Origin: Corydoras sp. C115
Lineage: Eukaryota; Chordata; Actinopteri; Siluriformes; Callichthyidae
Direction: 5' to 3'
NCBI GenBank assembly: GCA_019802505.1
Contig: JAFMOC010000003.1
Coordinates: 1,216,501 to 1,280,500 of the forward strand
DNA: 64,000 nt
Position numbers and translations under genes: made by a program. Shown piece by piece: positions 23,330 through 34,772 of the stretch (positions are counted from its first letter, which is position 1; the number at the start of each line of letters is the position of its first letter). The notes below the pieces were generated by a model that was not told the origin of the DNA, searched no databases, and worked only from the letters and a program-made list of their open reading frames with translations.

Positions 23330-24110
23330 TAACTTAGCTTGCTATATTTTTACATATTTAAACCAACCTTATATCCCAGCAAAATGTGTAACATTTCAGT
23401 GTCTGAGCTTATTAGTGGAATCTCATATGATCTTCTGACAATTCTAATGCGACCTGAGATTCATCTGAATACAATTGATTTGACATTCTAAGTCAAAGTT
23501 CTTTAGTTTTATTACCATGACAACCACCACTCAATGCGCCTGTATTGGTGTAAAAACTATTTACTTGCTCTTGAGTAGTATGAAAACTATTTGTTTAAAT
23601 ATAATGCAATTTGAATTTAAACATTTTACTTTAAGAATACAGCAATATATTCCAATATATTATAATTGAGATTAATTACTTAGTATTGTAAGAGAGACAA
23701 CTTTTTATAAATTTTAAAAGTATTTACAGAACTTTTGTACTTTTGTAACTTAGCTTGCTATATTTTTACATGTTTAAACCAACCTTATATCCCAGCTAAA
23801 AGTCAAAAAATTTTAGTGTTTAGACACATTTCTCTTACCTGAGCTTATTAGTGGAATCTCAAATGATCTGACAATTTGCACAAGCGTTCTGTAACGCGAT
23901 CTTAGAATCATCTAAATACATTTGATTTGACATTCTAAGTGAAAGTTCTTTAGTTTTATTACCATGACAACCACCACTCAATGCACCTGTATTGGTGTAA
24001 AGACTATTTACATGACGGTGTTGTATAAAAATATGTTTAAATATAATGCATTTTGAATTTAAAAAATGTTACTTTAAGAACACACAGTTTCTGATATATT
24101 ATAAATAAGA
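23330..24110. repeat. Two tandem units of about 400 bp in the region upstream of exon A (C1)
   Basis: The block cttagcttgctatattttta, accaaccttatatcccagc, gtggaatctca, attctaagt, ccatgacaaccaccactcaatg occurs twice (about 23330-23580 and 23745-24000). Related units recur at 46470-47235, where there are about three, and one diverged unit lies at about 11100-11400. No coding content seen. Confidence 0.75.
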
Positions 24111-24129
24111 TTAATTACTTAGTATTCTT

Positions 24130-24612
24130 AGTAATGATTTTGATTTGTGGGTCTGATAGTAGGTCTGGAGGAGCTTTCAAAGTACTGGATGATGACACAG
24201 AACCACTAGTTTCTGATTGAGTTATTGATGGATCATAATTGCCTTATTTAGTGCATGTCATTATTCCAATCACAGGAGGAAATTGTTGCTTTCTTTTACG
24301 TGTCTGGCCCTACTTTAAATCCTTGCTTTATTCCTTATGGAATGGCTGGGACCACTTGTTAGTGAAAGGTCAATTCATCTTTCCTAACTTTGTAATCATG
24401 GGTATCTGCTGCCACTGAACCCAACACATTATTCTCGACATCTGATTGTGAATGGGTGGGTGTTTGCATCTCACAAGTGGCTGACAAGTTGTCCGAATTT
24501 TCCAGATTACAGGAAGCATCATTTGCAGCAGGGCAAGATCTTTTGCAAACTGATTGGCAGCAAGCTTTTTAACCCTTTCACACATACCAATGTTTTCTGA
24601 TGGTGGACTCAT
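24130..24612 (-). pseudogene. Possible decayed coding exon upstream of C1
   Basis: On the minus strand two stretches have protein-like composition in different frames. Around 24550-24365 it reads PAANDASCNLENSDN, then TPTHSQSDVENN and DYKVRKDELTFH before a stop. Around 24236-24121 it reads DPSITQSETSGSVSSSSTL, then KAPPDLLSDPQIKII. Ser/Thr/Pro-rich runs like these are typical of the large linker exons of ZNF541/TRERF1-type proteins. Frame breaks and the absence of a clear splice frame suggest a relic. C7 has a deletion over the same place, joined near 54488. I cannot show homology without a search. Confidence 0.3.
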
Positions 24613-24737
24613 TAACTTTAGCTAATGTAAGAGACTTTTTAGCTTAGTTACCTTGGGTTCCTTTGTGACCTCACATTTTGGTGTCTTTCATGCAAAAGGT
24701 GTCTTTCATTCAAAGCATAAAATTTTTATATATAAAT

Positions 24738-24743
24738 ATATAT

Positions 24744-24782
<39 letters not shown>
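24738..24782. repeat. (TA)n microsatellite
   Basis: About 20 TA repeats, in the end part of unit C1. The equivalent position in C7 (about 54655-54670) is short. Confidence 0.9.
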
Positions 24783-24783
<1 letters not shown>

Positions 24784-26423
24784 CATGTATATATTCCCTT
24801 ATGTGTTGACAATATGTAGTATTGCATTGGGTTTATATATTTGCCTTTGAAGTTGCTCCTTAAATACTTAAAAAATAAACGTTTTGCGTTCCGAATAACT
24901 ATTTCTTACTTAAAGGTACATTTGTAATTACAGTGCTATGTAAAGCTATTTCTTTACATTATTTAGTATTGTAGAGAGGCTTTACTAAATCTAGACAGAA
25001 CAGGGTTCTATACTTAATAGATTAGATACTTGTTAAGCTTTTTCCTTTTTTTTATTAAATGTTTATGAAGAACTATGATTTTTACTACTGAAAAACCTAG
25101 CTTAATGATGACATAACCAGTCTATCCAACTCTCTGTAATTAAACCCATAGCCAGAGATTGCTTTCTAAATTACACACTATGGCACTAACTATACTTACG
25201 AGACGTTCCGTATGTGACAAGTATTTAGAACTTTTTTCATCTGCATGTCTTTTCTACAGTTTTATGAATCAAAACTGGTTTTAATTATCTTGCCATTTTT
25301 TAATAAGGGAAATTACATAAAGCCTTAGAACATTGCTGATATTTTATTATGATGGATTTATTATTATGATTATTTTGTGTTAATAGGCTCATTATTCCGT
25401 TTTGTTCTTTATGCATAGTGGTTACATTTCCATTGCTAGATTCTGTGTTCCGTAAGGTGTTGAGTTACAGGGTTCAATACTGATCATTAAACTAATTTCT
25501 TACACAAATATGTAAAACAAGTTCATGCATGTCTTGGATGTGATTTAAATTTGTGTTTGAACCAATTCCTAACATTTTGAAAGACAACCTGAATCCAACA
25601 TGTTGCCTACAGCCATAAACCAGTGCATGTTTTTCTCCTGTTTGAAATACAACAGTACAAGTTGTATAGAATTTTCAAAGTTATTTTATTTTTATTTTTA
25701 AAGATAAGCAAAAACAGAATTTCATTATGTTCTTATAATGTCTTTTTCAAACATCAGAGAATGACCTCTCTCCATGACTGGACAATGTGCACTAAAAGCA
25801 CATCTTCTTTACATTCATCTGAGAAAAGATAGAGAAAAAGATAAATCAGACAACAAAAACAGGCTTTTTATACAAGTTTCTTTATAGTTATTTAGTTAAA
25901 TGTTCCAAAGTTAAATGTACCTTGCATAAGAATTCTTTTTGTGTTTTTAGACCTAAATCTGTTCTATTTCATAGGTATTTTGCCTCATATATTGTATACC
26001 TGTTTATACTTAATAGCTTTTGTGTTGTAACTTGACACTTAATGCTTACTTTTATTGACTAGTATGGTTCCACCCCAAAAAATATGGAAAATATGGCCCC
26101 AGAGGAAGACGTTTATATTTGAACATATTACTAGTCATGGCCAAAAACACTGGCACCTCTGCATCCTTGCTTCTGGAGCACAGTTGTAATTACAAAGTCT
26201 TTGAATTTAACATGTTTTTTTCTTTAGTTTTTGATGGAACAGCTCAAACCTGGGCCCTTAACCCCATTATTGCTCAGGGGGGCTGTGTTATGACTCTGCA
26301 CTTTGATGGGAATTTGAAATTGCTCTAGATAAAATTGTCTGCAACATGACCTCATATAGATAAAACTTGATAATAAGCTAAATGAACAAAGCCATTTTAA
26401 ATTTCAAAAGTTAAAACTGCATA

Positions 26424-26774
26424 ACACGGTACGGTGGCTTATTGGTTAGCATGTTCTCCTCTCAGCGCTAGGGATTCCAGGTTCGAATCCCCTGGTTGGA
26501 GTTTCCATGTTCTCCCCGTGTCCGCGTGGGTTTCCTCCGGGTTCTCCGGTTTCCACCCACAGTCCAAAAACATGGATGAAGTCAATTGAGTTCTTCAAAT
26601 TGCCCCGTATAGAGTGTGTATGTGTGCTTGTCTGTGTGAGCGACACAGTCCTGGGTGTATCTGCCTGTCCTGGGTGTATCTGCCCAGCGCCCGAAACCTT
26701 CTCCCCTGGATGGGCATGGGGAACCCCCCTCACACGACCCCAATAGAGGATAAAGCGGAAGATAATGGATGGAA
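26424..26774 (+). repeat. SINE in C2
   Basis: Head cacggtacggtggcttattgg-like, B box GGTTCGAATCC, core with a small duplication of tcctgggtgtatctgcc, and a (GGAT)n tail. Antisense to the gene. It sits close to, but is not in register with, the SINE in C1 (17139-17440). Confidence 0.85.
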
Positions 26775-27477
26775 ACTGCATAACTACTTTAAAGCTTGTA
26801 GCATGCACACATTCTTTTATCCATGGAAACACATTATAGTTACCCTTAAATCATGATCTTCCTTTTTATTGATTACCTTTTGCAACTGCTTCGGCTTTAT
26901 CACATTGTAATAAAATTCCACACACTGAGCGATAGATTTGGTCTTCACCTGTTGAAAAGAAACCTATTCATTAGCTAATTTATCTGAATAAGTATATTTA
27001 CATAGACGGACATTTGTTTTTAAGCTGTTGGTGCCTTTACAAATTTAGGTGATTAATGTGTGAAAAATATTTATAGCCTTAACAGAAAAATATAGCATTA
27101 ATAGAATGAGATACAAATTGTGTACATAAAAGGCAAATTGTATTAAGAAAATTATTAGGTGCACATCCGTGTTTTTACACTTAGGGTCCATTTTTCAGTT
27201 CCATGTTCTATATTGATGGATGATAGATGAAGATATAGATTGGGTTAGAACCCCTACAGGGCCAGCGTAGAGCTGGTATTATTTGGGTGGTAGATAATGT
27301 GTCATCGTGTAGCGTGCACTCATTGTGCAACCTTTTCTACACATCTTCCTTATCGCTTGGTGCAAACACTTTTTCTTCATCAATGTGAAGTATGGATGGA
27401 TTAAAGTCTGTAATTAGAGATCAAAAACATTCATCTATAGAAGTAGGTCAAATTAACTAGTGTAGAGTCATGTACCT

Positions 27478-28475
27478 CAGGGGTGCCCACACTTTTCTGA
27501 CCCGAGATCTACTTTTACATTGGACAGGTCATCGAGATCTACCAGGGTTAATTTTTTTTAGGCTTTTATATTGAAATCTGTTTACACACATCATGTTAGT
27601 ATTGTCGAATCAGCATAGAACAGATAGCCATTTTCACAGAAATTGCTATTTTATTAAAAACATTCCAGCAAATAGGCGGCACGGTGGCTTAGTGGTTAGC
27701 ACGTTCGCCTCTCGGCGCTGGGGATTCCCGGTTCGAATCCCAATCTGGGTGGAGTTCCCGTGTCCGCGTGGGTTTCTCCGGTTTCCTCCCACAGTCAAAA
27801 ACATGGATCAAGGTCAATTAATTTCTCCAAATTGCCCCATATAGAGTATTTCTGTGTGTGTGTGCCCAGTGATAGATTGGAGCCCTGTCCTGGGTGTATC
27901 TGCCCAGCACCCGAAACGCTCTCCCCTGCATGGGCATGGGGAACCCCCCCCCGATTCGATTTTAGTACACCCAAACAACCAAACACACACAAATGTAAAA
28001 CAATCACTGTAACCTGCATTTCCCCAAACAGAACATGAACATTAATAAAAGCAAATGCATTTTGAGTTTGACATTGCCAAAAAATATTCATCCTCCTACT
28101 CTAAATGAAAGTGGTATTTTAATTATTTTCGAGTAAAATCCTTCACTCGTCTTTTCAGTCAAATAAAGTGTAAAAACACAAACAGAACTTATCTAATGTA
28201 ATGTAATGTAAATCTAATGCAGATGATTCGCGAGGCAGTGTTTCGGATTTAGGCACGGAGGCGTGGCCACCTTTTGTAAACAGCGAGAGAGACGGAGGGC
28301 AGACTGCTCGCTTGTACATCGATAGAGATTTAGATTGAATCACGTTGTGCGTGTTAAAATGTGTGCGTGCGTGTGTATAAGTGCTTAAGATACTGTGCTG
28401 TAAAAAAAAGTGCTGTTTAAGTAAAGTTTGTTTTTTTTCAAACCTCCATCGCCATCGACATATTGGGCACCCCTG
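27478..28475. mobile_element. Non-autonomous hAT-like DNA transposon in C2
   Basis: Terminal inverted repeats CAGGGGTGCCCA at 27478 and TGGGCACCCCTG ending at 28475. Near-identical 8-bp flanks (atgtacct / ttgtacct) match the empty site in C1 (about 18110-18122, aacatgtacctaatg). The inside has no transposase frame. A SINE (27675-27955) is nested inside. The 3' part of the same element forms the left edge of C3, C4 and C5. Confidence 0.85.
27675..27955 (+). repeat. SINE nested in the hAT element
   Basis: Intact A and B boxes, shortened core, ends in a C-rich run (ggaacccccccccgattcg) without a tetranucleotide tail. Confidence 0.85.
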
Positions 28476-29523
28476 TTGTACCTAATGTGGCTGGACACTG
28501 TTTAGCTTCTATGAAAGTACATCCTATACCAGGACTAAAGCATGTTTATGGTTTTACCTTTTCCTGAATTAGATAGAAATTCTTCTCTTTTGAGCTTCTA
28601 GAAAGAGCTTAATCTCCTTGTCAGTCCACTGGTCTGATCCTGTTATTGAAGACTGTCACAATTGCCATCTCACTAATTCTTAATAAATAGACTCAACATG
28701 TCGATGTCTGTTACCTGTGTAATGGTAATCACTAAGCCAAAGTTTAGATTTCAAATCCTCGTCTCCAAAAATCAAATCCACTGCGGCCTAGTAAAAGAAA
28801 TAAGCCTCAGATATGCCACCTCTGTAGTAATATTCATCATTGACTAAATTGTTAAGTTATTACCATTATGTCTCCCTGCACTTTATTTAGAATGTGAAGT
28901 CCAAGTTCAATATTGGTTCTCGCGTAAGGAACCACGCTGGAACAACACATGTTCAGAAAGTTTTCGACTGCAAGACAATAATAGTAAGATAGTAATAGTA
29001 GTAATAATATTTTATTTTGCTACAGCATATTCTTAATAAGGGATTCAAGGTGAATTGGCTGCTCTGAATTGCCCATATATTTGTGTGTGTGTGTGATGGA
29101 TTGGCACCCTGGTTAAAATCCTTTTTTCTTTCCTTTTTCCTTCTCTGATGAAGGATCATTTGAATATAGTTAACAGAGTCATTTCAGATGGCTAATGAAT
29201 GTGTATAAATGAAACACAGACCCTTTTCTTGTGTATCTGGATTAGTGGACAGGTCTCCAAATGGAGCCCAGACGAGCTGAGCAGGGTGTTCATCATTCTC
29301 AGCCAGCTCCCGATTGCGCAGTGGAGGAATCTCAGCCTGGAAATTAGCACCGACGTTGATCTGTCTACAGAAACAAACACAGAATAGTGAACAATGCACG
29401 CAAAGAATAATCAAAGACTCCTAAAATTTAAATACTTATTAACAATTGAAAGAATTTTATCGACCTAAATTATGCATTTTTATTTCCTGATTGTAAATTA
29501 TTATTATTATTATTATTATTATT

Positions 29524-29554
<31 letters not shown>

Positions 29555-31289
29555 GGCAACAACGCATCCTGTATATGAAACATTTATATATGTTTTAAGT
29601 GCAAGTAATTATAAAAAATTTAATTTGTCTGAGTTTCTGACATATCAAAAATGTAAAAAAAAAAAAAGTTTTTTTTTTTTTTAAGGTGGTACAGAGAAGC
29701 ATGGGTTAATTTTTTACCTAAATCTTGACTACTTGAATGTCTATATTACATTACATTAGGTCACTTTGCAGACACTTTTATTCTTAGTGAATTACAAATA
29801 TTCAATTTTGGTGGTTAGGTACAGCACTCTTTGGAGCAATGATAGTTAAGAGCCTTGCTCAAGGGCCCACATTGAAATGTAATAAAATTTTAATTAAGGC
29901 AATGTCTTTATTTAAGACATGAGACGCACGTTACACAACATACAGCTTCTTGCCAGTTTAATTGTATAATAATAAGATCTCATCCCATCTCATATTTCGC
30001 TTAATCCTAAGAGCATGTTCTCCTCTCAGCGATAGGGATTCCCAGTTCGAATCCCAATCTGGGTGGAGTTTCGATGTTCTCCCCATGTCCACGTGGGTTT
30101 TCTCCGGGTTCCTCCCACAGTCCAAAAACATGGATCAAGGTCAATTGAATTCTCCAAATTGCCCCTTATTGAGTGTCTCTACCCTAGTAGAGCATAAAGT
30201 GGAAGATAATGGATGGATGGATGGATGGATGGAAGAAAACCAGAGAACCCTGAGAAAACCCACAAGGACATAAGAAGACCCTCAATCCCCAATGCTGAGG
30301 GGCATGCTAACATGCTAACCATCATACGATCAAGATGTTTTGTATTACTAGGAAAGATCATAAATAATAGCAAAGCTGACTTACGGCTTTCTCTTGATGA
30401 CTTTATCATCCAAAGGGATCCCATCCTGTGTTCCTATTAAGACAAATTTAAAATACAGGTGAAATGTGAGGATTTCATTGAGTTTGACTGACTGTAGCAT
30501 GACTGTTGGTGCCAGTTGGGCAGATTTTGCTATTTCTATAGTTGCTGCTCTGTGTTTTTATGTATGACTATCTCCAGATCTTACTGAAATGCTGTATAAA
30601 TAACATTTATAGTAGTATATAAGGTACTTTGATACCAACCCACAGAGGCTGTAAAGGTGTGGGGTGTCAGCGGGCATGACTGACGCTGAGGCAGGGTTTT
30701 GAAATGGAGACCAGAACCTGACCGTGCTGCACTGAACATAGGAGGGGGAGTATAATGAGTGTCCTGGGAACTCAAAAGGTGGTCAGGTGAATCCAGCAGG
30801 CTTGCATTGTTTGGACTGCTGTCTTCTTGCATCTCGACTTCAGAGCAATATGTTGATAAGGGAATGGTGAAGACAGGTTCTGCTTGATCGAGCTTTCCTG
30901 GGAACTACAAAGATGAGGCTTGTCAGACACTCTGCTTGTGTCTTGCTGTGGTTCCACCGCAAAAAAAAAGATTTTGTGTCTTGAGCAGTATTCAGTAATG
31001 CTGAGACCAGCACTTTTTCTTCATGTTTTTTTTTCTAAATATGGGAGTAAAGCGTTTTTTTTTTTGTATTTCATAGGTTGATTCTGCAAGTTTATTATAA
31101 GCGCCTTCATTACAATGAGCAGAGATTCTGGTGTAAAAACAAAGGAAGATTCCTAGAACCAGCCAATTGGTGTTGACTCTTACACTCGCTGCAATTTAAG
31201 TACATATGGTACCAGTCGAAAGTCTGGACACACCATGTTATCCATATTATCAGTTCCACTTACTATAAAGATTGACTTTGAAGTTTGTA

Positions 31290-31928
31290 GACTCATGGCC
31301 AAAGGTTTTGAGAATGACACAAATATTATATTTTCACATGATATGCTGCCCTCTGGTTTTTATGTGTGTTTGTCAGATGTTTTTATCACATACAGAAATA
31401 TAATTGCAATCATATTATGAGTAACAAAAGCTTTTATTGACGGTTAGAATGAGTTAATGCAGCAAGTCAAAATTTACAGTGTTGACCCTTCTTCTTCAGA
31501 ACCTCTGCAATTCTCCCTGGCATGTTCTCAATCAACTTCTGGAGCAAATGCTGACTGATAGCAGTCCATTCTTGCACAATCAATGCTTGCATGATGCCTT
31601 TGTGGAGGTTTTTGTTTGTCCACCCGTCTCTTGATGATTGACCACAAGTTCTCAATGGGATTAAGATCTGGGGAGTTTCCAGGCCATGGATCCGATATTT
31701 TGTTCCCTGAGCCATGTAGTTATCACCTTTGCTTTATGGCAAGGTGCTCCATCATGCTGGAAAAGGCATTGTTGATCACCAAACTGCTCTTGGATGGTTG
31801 GGAGAAGTTGCTCTCGGAGGACATTCTGGTACCATTCTTTATTCATGGCTGTGTTTTTAGGCAAGACTGTGAGAGAGCCGATTCCCTTGGCTGAGAAGCA
31901 ACCCCACACATGAATGGTTTCAGGATGT
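31290..31928 (-). mobile_element. Truncated Tc1-like element (family B) at the end of C2
   Basis: Begins after TA with gactCATGGCCAAAGGTTTTG and carries the 3' part of a transposase on the minus strand: LFQHDGAPCHKAKVITTWL, and the tail MPGRIAEVLKKKGQHCKF. It is cut at about 31928 and fused directly to internal hAT sequence (ttcggatttaggcacgg). The complete copy is at 44732-46261. Confidence 0.88.
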
Positions 31929-33747
31929 TTTTCGGATTTAGGCACGGAGGCGTGGCCACCTTTTGTAAACAGCGAGAGAGACGGAGGGCAGACTGCTCGC
32001 TTGCACATTGATAGAGATTCAGATTGAATCACGTTGTGCATGTTAAAATGTGTGCGTGCGTGTGTATAAGTGCTTAAGATACTGTGCTGTAAAAAAAAAA
32101 AGTGCTGTTTAAGTAAAGTTTGTTTTTTTTCAAACCTCCATCGCCATCGACATATTGGGCACCCCTGTTGTACCTAATTTGGCTGGACACTGTTTAGCTT
32201 CTATGAAAGTACATCCTATACCAGGACTAAAGCATGTTTATGGTTTTACCTTTTCCTGAATTAGATGGAAATTCTTCTCTTTTGGATCCAGAGCTTCTAG
32301 AAAGAGCTTAATCTCCTTGTCAGTCCACTGGTCTGATCCTGTTATTGAAGACTATGTCACAATTGCCATCTCACTAATTCTTAATAAATAGACTCAACAT
32401 GTCGATGTCTGTTACCTGTGTAATGGTAATCACTAAGCCAAAGTTTAGATTTCAAATCCTCGTCTCCAAAAATCAAATCCACTGCGGCCTAGTAAAAGAA
32501 ATAAGCCTCAGATATGCCACCTCTGTAGTAATATTCATCATTGACTAAATTGTTAAGTTCTTACCATTATGTCTCCCTGCACTTTATGTAGAATGTGAAG
32601 TCCAAGTTCAATATTGGTTCTCGCGTAAGGAACCACGCTGGAACAACACATGTTCAGAAAGTTTTCGACTGCAAGACAATAATAGTAAGATAGTAATAGT
32701 AGTAATAATATTTTATTTTGCTACAGCATATTCTTAATAAGGGATTCAAGGTGAATTGGCTGCTCTGAATTGCCCATATATTTGTGTATGCGTGTGATGG
32801 ATTGGCACCCTGGTTAAAATATTTTTTTCTTTCCTTTTTCCTTCTCTGATGAAGGATCATTTGAATATAGTTAACCCAGTCATTTCAGATGGATAATGAA
32901 TGTGTATAAATGAAACACAGACCCTTTTGTTGTGTCCCTGGATTAGTGGACAGGTCTCCAAATGGAGCCCAGACGAGCTGAGCAGGGTGTTCATCATTCT
33001 CAGCCAGCTCCCGATTGCGCAGTGGAGGAATCTCAGCCTGGAAATTAGCACCGACGTTGATCTGTCTACAGAAACAAACACAGAATAGTGAACAATGCAC
33101 GCAAAGAATAATTAAAGACTCCTAAAATTTAAATACTTATTAACAATTGAAAGAATTTTATCCCATCACACGATCAAGATGTTTTGTATTACTAGGAAAG
33201 ATCATAAATAATAGCAAAGCTGACTTACGGCTTTCTCTTGATGACTTTATCATCCAAAGGGTTCCCATCCTGTGTTCCTATTAAGACAAATTTAAAATAC
33301 AGGTGAAATGTGAGGATTTCATTGAGTTTGACTGACTGTAGCATGACTGTTGGTGCCAGTTAGGATGATTTTGGTATTTCTATAGTTGCTGCTCTGTTTT
33401 TATGTATGACTATCTCCAGATCTTACTGAAATGCTGTATAAATAACATTTATAGTAGTATGTAAGGTACTTTGATACCAACCCACAGAGGCTGTAAAGGT
33501 GTGGGGTGTCAGCGGGCACGACTGACGCTGAGGCAGGGTTTTGAAATGGAGACCAGAACCCTGACAGTGCTGCACTGAACATAGGAGGGGGAGTATAATG
33601 AGTGTCCTGGGAACTCAAAAGGTGGTCAGGTGAATCCAGCAGGCTTGCATTGTTTGGACTGCTGTCTTCTTGCATCTCGACTTCAGAGCAATATGTTGAT
33701 AAGGGAATGGTGAAGACAGGTTCTGCTTGATCGAGCTTTCCTGGGAA
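31929..33747 (-). pseudogene. Array copy C3 of the ELM2-SANT gene (exons A-E)
   Basis: Exons: A 33482-33747, B 33229-33277, ELM2 32923-33065, C 32565-32668, D 32416-32488 and E 32250-32338. Exon E (89 nt) is open and reads EIKLFLEALDPKEKNFHLIQ. Exon A has the shared 4-nt change plus one more inserted base. Exons F and G are absent because the unit begins inside the hAT element (remnant 31929-32167). About 0.85 kb between the ELM2 exon and exon B (SINE composite and neighbours) is deleted relative to C2. Confidence 0.8.
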
Positions 33748-34132
33748 CTACAAAGATGAGGCTTGTCAGACACTCTGCTTGTGTCTTGCTGTGGTTCCAC
33801 CGCAAAAAAAAGATTTTGTGTCTTGAGCAGTATTCAGTAATGCTGAGACCAGCACTTTTTCTTCATGTTTTTTTTTCTAAATATGGGAGTAAAGCGTTTT
33901 TTTTTTTTGTATTTCATAGGTTGATTCTGCAAGTTTATTATAAGCGCCTTCATTACAATGAGCAGAGATTCTGGTGTAAAAACAAAGGAAGATTCCTAGA
34001 ACCAGCCAATTGGTGTTGACTCTTACACTCGCTGCAATTTAAGTACATATGGTACCAGTCGAAAGTCTGGACACACCATGTTATCCATATTATCAGTTCC
34101 ACTTACTATAAAGATTGACTTTGAAGTTTGTA

Positions 34133-34772
34133 GACTCATGGCCAAAGGTTTTGAGAATGACACAAATATTATATTTTCACATGATATGCTGCCCTCTGGT
34201 TTTTATGTGTGTTTGTCAGATGTTTTTATCACATACAGAAATATAATTGCAATCATATTATGAGTAACAAAAGCTTTTATTGACGGTTAGAATGAGTTAA
34301 TGCAGCAAGTCAAAATTTACAGTGTTGACCCTTCTTCTTCAGAACCTCTGCAATTCTCCCTGGCATGTTCTCAATCAACTTCTGGAGCAAATGCTGACTG
34401 ATAGCAGTCCATTCTTGCACAATCAATGCTTGCATGATGCCTTTGTGGAGGTTTTTGTTTGTCCACCCGTCTCTTGATGATTGACCACAAGTTCTCAATG
34501 GGATTAAGATCTGGGGAGTTTCCAGGCCATGGATCCGATATTTTGTTCCCTGAGCCATGTAGTTATCACCTTTGCTTTATGGCAAGGTGCTCCATCATGC
34601 TGGAAAAGGCATTGTTGATCACCAAACTGCTCTTGGATGGTTGGGAGAAGTTGCTCTCGGAGGACATTCTGGTACCATTCTTTATTCATGGCTGTGTTTT
34701 TAGGCAAGACTGTGAGAGAGCCGATTCCCTTGGCTGAGAAGCAACCCCACACATGAATGGTTTCAGGATGTT
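34133..34772 (-). mobile_element. Truncated Tc1-like element (family B) at the end of C3
   Basis: Same start, content and truncation point as 31290-31928, and the same fusion to hAT sequence. Confidence 0.88.

Larger units (their letters stand above)
25792..30904 (-). pseudogene. Array copy C2 of the ELM2-SANT gene (exons A-G, partly disabled)
   Basis: Exons: A 30640-30904, B 30385-30433, ELM2 29222-29364, C 28864-28967, D 28715-28787, E 28558-28639, F 26877-26948 and G 25792-25818. ELM2, B, C, D and F keep C1 lengths and open frames. Exon A is 4 nt longer at its start (GCTCGATC region), which shifts its frame. Exon E is 82 nt instead of the 89 in C3-C5 and goes out of frame after EIKLF. Exon F is unchanged from C1. 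No start exon precedes it, so C2 is either dead or only a source of alternative exons. A hAT element (27478-28475) sits between exons F and E. Confidence 0.8.

Noticed and set aside
27478..28475. CRISPR-like or regulatory array suspected from repeated units in the array
   Set aside because: The repetition is explained by segmental duplication and a hAT element; there are no short regular repeats with unique spacers.
31616..31894. 92-codon plus-strand frame repeated at 34459, 39765 and 45053
   Set aside because: Opposite strand of the Tc1-B transposase, which reads on the minus strand.
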